Assembly: GCA_020633435.1 (NCBI GenBank) | Contig: JACKDP010000008.1 | Span: 381,618 to 445,617 of the forward strand | Reading direction: 5' to 3' | Source: Myxococcales bacterium | Lineage (GTDB): Bacteria; Myxococcota_A; Bradymonadia; UBA7976; UBA1532 | Length of the DNA: 64,000 nt | Shown here: piece by piece, positions 40,438 through 48,500 of the stretch | Layout: each line of letters starts with the position of its first letter | How positions within the stretch are numbered: position 1 is the first letter of the stretch | Notes under the pieces: model-generated | What the model saw: the letters and a program-made list of their open reading frames with translations, nothing else | The model's database searches: none | Told to the model about the DNA's origin: nothing | Position numbers and translations under genes: made by a program

Positions 40438-41577
40438 CCTACAACCTCCCACCGAAGTGCACGCAGGGCCAGAAACCGGGTGGCTCCCCCGGGCAGGGAT
40501 AGATATCATTCCTCGTAGATGGCTGTCTTCGCTCGACGGTCGAACCAGGAGGCTTCATGTCAGGCCAGCCATCCGTGTATTCGACCTTCGAGGCCGCCGC
40601 CCGCGACGCCCTCGCCTTCCTCCAGGCCCGCATCGGCTTCGACCTGTGGATGATCACCCGCGCCTCCGGCGACGATCAGATCGTGCTGGCCAGCCGGGAC
40701 CGGGCCTTCGGCATCACTCCCGGGCTCGTCGTCCCCTGGGCCGGCTCGCTCTGCGTCCGCATGGCCGCTGGCGCTGGCCCGCGCATCGCCCCGCGGCTGG
40801 AGGACGTGCCCGCGTACTGCCAGGCCCCCAACGCCCGGCTGGCCCGGATCGGCGCCTACATCGGCATCCCGCTCCCCCGCCGCGATGGCACCCTCTTCGG
40901 CACCCTCTGCGCCTTCCATCCCGACGATCAGCCCGCCCACATCCAGGCCGAGCTGCCCCTCCTCGAGCTCCTGGCCCGGCAGCTCTGCACCATCCTCGAC
41001 GCCGAGCTGCGCGAGGCCGAGCTCGTCCGTCGCGTCGAGCGGGCGGAGGCCCTGGCCTGCACCGACGACCTCACTGGCCTCTTCAACCGCCGCGGGTGGG
41101 ACGGCCTCCTGGCCGCTGAGGAGGAGCGCTGCAAGCGCTACGGCCACGCCGCGTGCGTCCTCGTGATCGATCTCGACGAGCTGAAGCAGACCAACGACGA
41201 GCTCGGCCACGCCGCGGGCGACCGCCTCCTCCAGGCCACGGGCGAGGCCCTGCGGCGGGCGGTCCGCTCCCAGGACGTGGTGGCCCGCGTCGGCGGCGAC
41301 GAGTTCGCCGTGCTCGGCGTGGAGTGCGATGGTGCGGGGGCGACGCGGCTGCAGGGTCGCGTCCGCCGGGCCCTCGCGGCGGCGCAGATCGAGGCGTCCA
41401 TCGGGCTGGCCCAGCGCGACCCCGGGTCGGGGCTCGGCGCGGCCGTCCGCGAGGCCGACAGCGCCATGTATCAGGCGAAGCGGGCCCGGTGCTCCGCGTC
41501 ACCCGAGGCCCGCTGAGCCGCGCCGCCTCGGGTGTGATACACACCTACACACTCCCACCAAAATGTGCTCGCAGGGC
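40438..41577 (+). repeat. Related leader sequences before the two GGDEF genes
   Basis: A stretch at 40438-40469 (cctacaacctcccaccg, then gcacgcagggc) recurs with a few changes at 41544-41577 (cctacacactcccacca, then gctcgcagggc). Both lie about 90-120 bases before the start of a GGDEF gene. The tandem duplication therefore included the upstream region, and the conserved part may hold a shared promoter or operator. Confidence 0.55.
40557..41516 (+). CDS. Diguanylate cyclase with N-terminal GAF-like domain (copy 1)
   Basis: The 319-residue protein has a GAF-like sensor domain in residues 1-150 (LAFLQARIGFDLWMITRA, then RIGAYIGIPLPRRDGTLFG and TLCAFHP) and a short coiled linker, then a GGDEF domain with an intact GGDEF motif (residues 246-250) and the product-inhibition I-site RSQD five residues before it. 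DDLTGLFNRRGW and LVIDLDELKQTND contain the metal-binding Asp residues. It should make c-di-GMP in the cytoplasm in response to a small ligand. A closely related gene follows 150 bases downstream, and the leaders also match, so the pair arose by tandem duplication. Confidence 0.93.
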   Translation: MSGQPSVYSTFEAAARDALAFLQARIGFDLWMITRASGDDQIVLASRDRAFGITPGLVVPWAGSLCVRMAAGAGPRIAPRLEDVPAYCQAPNARLARIGAYIGIPLPRRDGTLFGTLCAFHPDDQPAHIQAELPLLELLARQLCTILDAELREAELVRRVERAEALACTDDLTGLFNRRGWDGLLAAEEERCKRYGHAACVLVIDLDELKQTNDELGHAAGDRLLQATGEALRRAVRSQDVVARVGGDEFAVLGVECDGAGATRLQGRVRRALAAAQIEASIGLAQRDPGSGLGAAVREADSAMYQAKRARCSASPEAR

Positions 41578-41666
41578 ACATCTGTCTGGCCATCACACGG
41601 CCGGATTGATACGATAAGTGCACATAGGGGCTGTCGTGGGGGGACGGTCGAGACTCGGAGGCCCAG

Positions 41667-42581
41667 ATGTCTGGCAAGCCATCTGTGTATTCGACTTTTG
41701 AGGCCGTCGGACGCGACACGCTGAGCTTCCTGCAGGCCCGACTTGGCTTTGACCTCTGGCTGATCACGCGCGTCGCCGGGGACGAACAGACGGTGATCGC
41801 CTGGCGAGACCGCGGCTGTGATGTGGTCCTCGGGCAAGCGCTCTGCTGGTCCAGCTTCCCCGGTGCCCGTCCTCCGACGGACTCCGAAGGCGCGGAGGCC
41901 GCCCCCGTCGGCGCGTGTATCGGCGTCCCGCTCCTCCGCCGGGATGGCAGCCTGCTCGGTCGAATCTACGCCCTCCACCCGGGCCCGCGGCCCGGCCCCA
42001 CCGAGGCGGAGTGGCCCATGCTCGAGCTGCTGGGACGCCAGCTCGGCGCCCTGCTCGACGTCGAGCTGGAGGCGGCCGAGCTCGCTCGCCAGGTCGAGCT
42101 CGCCGAGGCGCAGGCCTGCCGAGACCCGCTCACCGGCCTCCTCAACCGCCGCGGCTGGGAGAGCCTCCTCGCCACCGAGGAGCAGCGCTGCCTGCGCTAC
42201 GGCCACGCGGCCTGCGTCCTGATGATCGACCTCGACGAGCTCAAGCGCACCAACGACGTCCTCGGCCACGAGGCGGGAGACCGCCTCATCGAGGCCACGG
42301 CGCTGGCGCTGCGGGGCGCCACCCGCTCCCAGGACGTCGTGGCCCGGGTCGGCGGCGACGAGTTCGTCGTGCTCGGGGTGGAGTGTGGCCCGGTCGGCGC
42401 CCAGCAGCTCCTCGGCCGCATCCAGGCGGCCCTGGCCGAGGCCCAGATCGAGGCGTCGGTCGGCCTGGCCCTGCGCGACCCGCTCTGGGGCCTCGGCGCG
42501 ACGGTCACCGCCGCGGATGAGGCGATGTACCGGGAGAAGCACGCCCGCCGGGCGGGCCGGCGCTGGTCGGAGGCGGGCTGA
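41667..42581 (+). CDS. Diguanylate cyclase with degenerate GAF-like domain (copy 2)
   Basis: The 304-residue protein is a paralogue of the gene just upstream, nearly identical at the N-terminus (MSGKPSVYSTFEAV) and through the cyclase. GGDEF is intact (229-233) and the I-site is RSQD. The middle of the GAF-like domain has diverged and is about 15 residues shorter (CDVVLGQALCWSSFPGARPP replaces the copy 1 segment), so the two may respond to different cues. ATG start at 41667 follows a GGAGGC ribosome site. Its 3' end overlaps the convergent PKS/NRPS gene by 77 bases, so transcription through either end could interfere. Confidence 0.92.
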   Translation: MSGKPSVYSTFEAVGRDTLSFLQARLGFDLWLITRVAGDEQTVIAWRDRGCDVVLGQALCWSSFPGARPPTDSEGAEAAPVGACIGVPLLRRDGSLLGRIYALHPGPRPGPTEAEWPMLELLGRQLGALLDVELEAAELARQVELAEAQACRDPLTGLLNRRGWESLLATEEQRCLRYGHAACVLMIDLDELKRTNDVLGHEAGDRLIEATALALRGATRSQDVVARVGGDEFVVLGVECGPVGAQQLLGRIQAALAEAQIEASVGLALRDPLWGLGATVTAADEAMYREKHARRAGRRWSEAG

Positions 42582-45500
42582 GGCGGCCAGCCAGCGCCGC
42601 GATCAGCGCCGGCGGGATGTCGCGCGCGCCGAGGTGCAGCGCGGGCACCCGCGCGCCGGCCAGCGACAGCGCCGCCCACGCGGCGTCGGCCCGCGCGGCC
42701 GTCACGAGGCCCAGATCCGGCGTCCCGGCCAGCGGGCCCGCGTGCAGCAAGGCCCCCACCGCGCAGCCGGGGAGCCCCTGCGCCGGCAGCAGCCGCAGGG
42801 CCTCCAGCCCCAGCCCCGCGCCGGCCCGGCGGGTGCCCGGCAGGTCCAGCAAGCCGCCGCCCACCAGCAGCACGTCCTCGGCCTCCGCCATGCGGGCCCA
42901 GGCGGCCGCCACGTCGAAGCAGTGGGGGAAGGAGTCATCGACGACGACGGTGCCCGGGCGCAGCGCGTCGACGGCCAGCGTGGCCGCCCCGCTGCTGGCC
43001 CCGATGATGACGTCGGCGCCGTAGACGGCCCCGGGCGGCGCCGGCTCGGCGTCGACAACATCAATGATTCCAGCCAGTTCTGCAGCGAACGCCCGGGACG
43101 ACGCCGCCCGGGCGGGGACGTCGCAGAGCACCCACCGCCGCGGCGGCCCGGCGTGGCGGCCGAGCAGCGCCGCCACCGCCCGCCCCACCGATCCCACGCC
43201 CAGGACGGCCACCACCTGCGCGCCCCAGGGCCGGCCGAGGCGCTCGCAGCACGCCAGCACCGTCCAGGCGACGGCCACCGCCGTGGCGGCGTGCCCCGTC
43301 GTCAGGGCGGCCGCGTCGGCGAGGTGGGCCGCGACGTCGTGGCCGTAGGCCGTCCGGGCCGGCAGCGTGCCCGCGAGCGCCACTCCCGCGCGCGCCCTGG
43401 GCCGGCCCGCGTCGACGGCGGCCGCCACGGCCCAGGCGTCCACCGGCTCGGCGGACGTCGTGGGCAGGCAGCACAGGCCCAGCTGGCCCAGCGGCGTGTC
43501 CGCCGTGCCGAGCCACCGCGGCGCGCCCCCCAGCGACGCCCGCCAGGCGGGCGGCAGGTCGGCCGGCAGGCTCGCGATGAGGGCCGCGTCCAGCGGCGGC
43601 TCGGCCAGGCGGCCCGCCACCGCGTCGGCGAGCGCCTCCAGCGCGAGCGCCGTCGTCGCGGCCGTGAAGCGCAGGCGCAGCCCCGCCGGCGTCGTCCGCG
43701 CCACCACCTGCAGCGCCGTGCCGGCTGGCAGCGCCATCTGCGTGTCGGCGTCGGCCACGCGCACCCGGGCGGCCGTCGCCGTCGCCGCCGGCAGCGCCGA
43801 CAGCACGATCTGGCCCCCGGGCAGGGCGTCCGTCGGCAGGCAGGCCCGCAGGGCCCCAGGTGGCAGCGCGTGGGCCAGGGCCCGCTGCAGCGCGGCGGCG
43901 CCGCCCCCGCGGGACGAGACGCGCACCGGGATGATCTGGGCCACCGGGCCGACGACGCGCTCGACGCCGGGGATGGGCAGGTCGCGGCCGGCGTGCGCGA
44001 CGCCGACGACCAGATCGTCCTGGCCCACCGCGTCGGCGAGGGCCCCATGCAGCGCGTCGAGCACGGCGCCCGCGTCGGCGGCGCCCGCGGCCCGATCCAC
44101 GCTCTGCAGCGGCCCGGGCGGGAGGTCGGGCGCGGCGTAGGGCGCGGCGAAGACGGCCCCCCAGAAGGCCCGCTCGTCGGCCGTCGCGGCCCGCTGGCGC
44201 TGGGCCTCCGCGATGGCGGCGAAGGGCGCCGGCGGGGGCCAGGCGGGCGGCGCCTGACCGGCCGCGAAGGCGTCATGGGCGGCCAGCAGCTCCTCGACGA
44301 GGACGCCCAGGCTGTGGGCGTCGCCGATCAGGTGGTGGGCCGCCACGTCGAGCGCCTGCGCCCCCGCGGCGTCCGTGACGAGGCGCGCCGCGATGAGCGG
44401 CCCGGTCGCCGGCACCAGCGCCGGCGCGGGCACCGGCTCGTCGGCCAGGCGGGCCACCCGCTGGTGGGGCAGCGCCGGCGCCCCCGGCGGCCCGATCCGC
44501 GCCCCACCGAGCGTGAACGTCGCCCGCAGCAGGGGGTGGCGGTCGTAGACGAAGGCCCACGCGGCCGCCAGCGCGTCGGCGTCGAGGGGGCCATCGAGCA
44601 CCAGCCGCGCCCGCCAGACGGCCGGCCGCGCGGGGTCGGCCTGCTCCGCCAGCAGGAAGCCGATCTGGGCGGGCGACAGCGCCGACTCGTCGGCCCCGGC
44701 TGGCGCCGTGGGCCGGGCCGCCGCCAGCGCCGCGGCGTAGGCCCCCAGGGTCGGGTGGGCGTAGATCAGGGCCGCCCGCGGGGCCCCCAGGCGGGCGCTC
44801 ACCGCCACCGCGGCCATGGAGTCGCCGCCGAGGGCGAAGAAGTCGTCGTCCGCGCCAAGCGCCTCGACGCCCAGCGCGGCGGCCCACGCCTCCGCCACCC
44901 GCCGCTCCGTCGGCGTCTCGGGCGGCCGCCCACGCGGCACCCGATCCGGCGCGGCCGCCACCTGCAGCGCCCCCCGATCCACCTTGCCCGTGGGCCCCAG
45001 GGGCAGCCGCGGCACCACCTGGACCCAGCGCGGCACCATCACCGCGGGCAGGTGGGCCGCCGCGAAGGCCCGCGCCGCCTCCGCCTCGACGCTCCCCTCC
45101 ACCCACGCCGCCAGCCAGGCGTCGGCCCCCTCCCCCTCGCGCCGCACCGCCGCCAGCGTCACCCCGGGGCAGGCCTGCAGGACGGCCTCGATCTCCCCCG
45201 GCTCGACGCGCACCCCGCGCACCTGCACCTGGTCGTCGAGCCGCCCGAGGAAGAGCAGCGCCCCGTCCTCTCGCCGCCGCGCCCGGTCCCCGGTGCGATA
45301 AGCCATCGATCCGCTTGGGGTTTCCACCCACGGCGCCGCCACGTCGCCCAGGTAGCCCGCGAACACCGCCGGCCCCGCGACGCAGAGCTCCCCCTCGGCG
45401 GCCGGCTCCCCCTCGGCGTCCAGCAGCCACGCCTCCATGCCTGGCAGCGGGGCGCCGATGGGCACGGGGTCATCGTCCTCGACCCGCCACGCCGTCGCGT

Positions 45501-48500
45501 TGATGGTCGCCTCGGTGGGCCCGTAGAGGTTCCAGATGACCAGCTCGGCGCCCCACGCGGCCCGCGCCTGGCGAACGAGCGCCGCGGAGAGCGCCTCGCC
45601 GCCCACCGTCACGTGCCGCAGGGCAGCCGGGGCCGGCCCGGGCGCCTCGACGAGCCGGGCCAGCAGCGCCGGCGACGTGTTCAGGTGCGTGACGCGGGCC
45701 AGCCGCCCCCGCAGCCCGGCTGGATCCCGGCGCTCGGCGCCCGTCGTCGTGTGCACGCTCGCCCCCACCCGCAGCGGCCCCAGGAGCTGCCGCAGGGAGG
45801 CGTCGAAGGTGGGCGCCGACGTCTGCAGCAGCCGCTCGCCCGGCGCCAGGCCCAGCATCCCGTCCGCCCAGGCCAGGTAGCCGGCCAGCGCCGCCGCGGT
45901 GACGGGCACCCCCTTCGGCCGCCCGGACGACCCCGAGGTGAAGAAGACGCAGGCGCCTCGCTCGGGATCGAGCGGACCCAGGACCACCGCCGGCCCGGCC
46001 AGCCGCTCGCTCGCCCGCACCCGCAGGGCCGGCGCGGCCACCGAGAGCTGGGCGTCCGTCCGCGGCGCGGGCTGGTCGGGATCCAGGGGCAGCCAGACCG
46101 CGCCCAGGGTCAGCACCGCCAGCAGCGGCACCACGGGGTCGGCGTCCACGTCCACCGCCACCACGTCCCCCGGCCCGACGCCACGCGCCTGCAGCCCCGC
46201 CGCCCAGCCACGGACCTGGTCGGCCAGCGCCGCGTACGTCCGCCGCTGGCGCCCATCGTCCACCGCCACCGCCGCCGGCCAGGCCGCGCACGCCCGCCAG
46301 AAGGGCCCGAGCAGCGCGTCGTTTTCCTGTGTCTTCTCAACCACTTCCAGCGTCGACGCCGCCGCGAGCGCCGCGTCCAGGTGGCCCACCAGCGCGGCGA
46401 TGGCGGCCGGCTCGAAGGCCTGGGCCGGGGCGTTCAGGGCGGCCCCGAGCCGACCCCCCGCCAGCCAGACGGTGAGGCCCAGCCGCGTCGCGGCCGTGGC
46501 CGTGCGGGCGACGACGTCCAGCAGCTCGACGTCTGCCGGCGGCTGCCCCCGAAACGTCGCCACGCTGAGGCCGAAGGGCGAGGCGACGGCCGGGCCCCCA
46601 TCCGGCGCGGGCCCGGCCGGGCGCCCGGCTGGTCCCCGGGCGACGTCCGGCCAGGCGGCCGCGATGCCGAGGGCGCAGCGCGTGAGGTCCGCCGTCCCCG
46701 CCACGTCGAGCGCCACGGTGTCCGCCAGGCAGCCCACCACGTCGGCCGTCCCCGCGTCGCGGCCCCCCACGGCGATGCTCAGCGTCAGCGCGTCCAGGTC
46801 GGCCCACTGCCCGAGCGCCTGCGCCCAGGCCGCCGCCAGCAACGCGAACGGCGTCACGTCGAGCGCCGCCGCCCGGGCGTGCAGCCGCGCCGTCGCCGCC
46901 GCGTCCAGGCCCGTCCGCCACGCCCGCCGCGGCCCATCGGGCGGCCCCGGGCGGCGGCCCGGCAGCGCCGGCCACGGGCGGGCGCGGCCCGGCAACGTGG
47001 GCCCCGGCTCCCCCGCGCCATCGGCCGGGAGGGGCGCGTCGAGGTCCGCGTACAGATCCCAAAGCCGCTGGACGAGCAGGAAGGCGCCCCAGCCATCCAC
47101 CACGCCGTGGTGGGTCGCGAGCGCGAGGTGCGTCCGGTCGCCCTGCCGCACCAGCGCCACCCGGGCCAGGGGGGCCGCGCCGAAGGGGCCGTTGGCCAGG
47201 GCATCTTCGAGGCGGCGCAGCGCCGCGTCGTCCGCCACGCGGTAGCGCAGCACCGGCAGCGTCGCCGCCGCCTCGACGACCCGCCGCCCCGCCACGAAGT
47301 GCGTGCGCAGGGCCCGGTGGTGCGCGACCAGGCGACCGAGCGCCGCGGCGAGGCGCGCCGGATCGAGGGGCCCCCGCACCGTCTGGCGCACATACGCGAA
47401 GGGGACGACGGCCGGGAAGAGGGCCTGCTGGGTGAGGAAGGCCTGCTCGAGCGCCGTGGGCGCGCCGACCTGCGCCGCCGCCGTGGGCCCCTCGGGATTG
47501 GCCGGCGCGGTGGGCGGCTCGGGGTCGGCCGGCGCCGGGGGCGCGGCGGCGGGGCGCAGCGCCCGGGCCAGGCCGGCGATGGTCCGCTGCTCGAAGAAGA
47601 GCGACGCCGAGACGCGCCCGAAGCCCCGCCCCTCGAGCGCCCGCGCCACGTCCACGGCCGCCAGGGAGTCGAGCCCCAGCCCCGCCAGCGAGGCGTCCAC
47701 CGCGACGTCCTCGGGCGCCAGGTCGAGGGCCCTCGCCACCAGCTCGACGAGCACGTCCTCGACGTTTTCTGTTGTGCTTTCAGCCGCTTGCACCGCCGGC
47801 GCGTCGGCGACCGGCGGCGCGACGATCGGCGCCACGACCATGTGGCCCGCCCCGCTCACCGCCCGCAGGGCCGCCTGCACCGCCGGCCCCGTCGGCAGCG
47901 CCCCGAAGCCCAGCGCCGCCGACGACGCCGCGGCCGCCGGCCCCATGCCCACCTCGGCCCAGGGCCCGTAGCCCAGCGAGACCCAGCCCGGCCGACCCGC
48001 CGCCAGCGCGTCCAGGCCCGCGTTCGCCGCCGCGTAGTCGGCCAGGCCGCCCCCCAGCACCTCCGGCAGCGCCCCCGACAGCGACGACAGCAGCAGCACC
48101 CGCGGGGCCACCCCCGCCGCGTCCAGCGCCGCCGCCAGCGCGCGGGCCCCGTCCAGCTTGCCGCCCAGCGTCGCCGCGCGCTCCGCGGGCGTCCGCGCCA
48201 GGTACCGGCCCGGGTGCACCTCGCCCGCGCCGTGCACGACGCCCACCAGGCCCGGCCCGGCGAGCGCCACCAGCGCCGCCGCCTCCCGGGCGTCCCCGGC
48301 GTGGTACTCGACGACGGATCCCAGCGCCCGCAGGGCCGCCAGCCGCGCCGACCGCGCCGCGTCGAGGGGCGCGCGGCCCGCGATCACCAGGCGCCGCGCC
48401 GGCCCCGCCAGCGCCCGCGCGATCTCGAAGGTGATGCCCGCCGCCCCGCCGATCAGCAGCCAGGTGCCGGCGGCGAGCGCGGCGACGTCGGGGCGCGGGT

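Noticed and set aside
47772..48434. Pro-rich plus-strand open frame inside the PKS/NRPS gene
   Set aside because: It is a shadow frame with low complexity (mostly Pro, Ala, Arg) opposite the KR/ACP-coding region.
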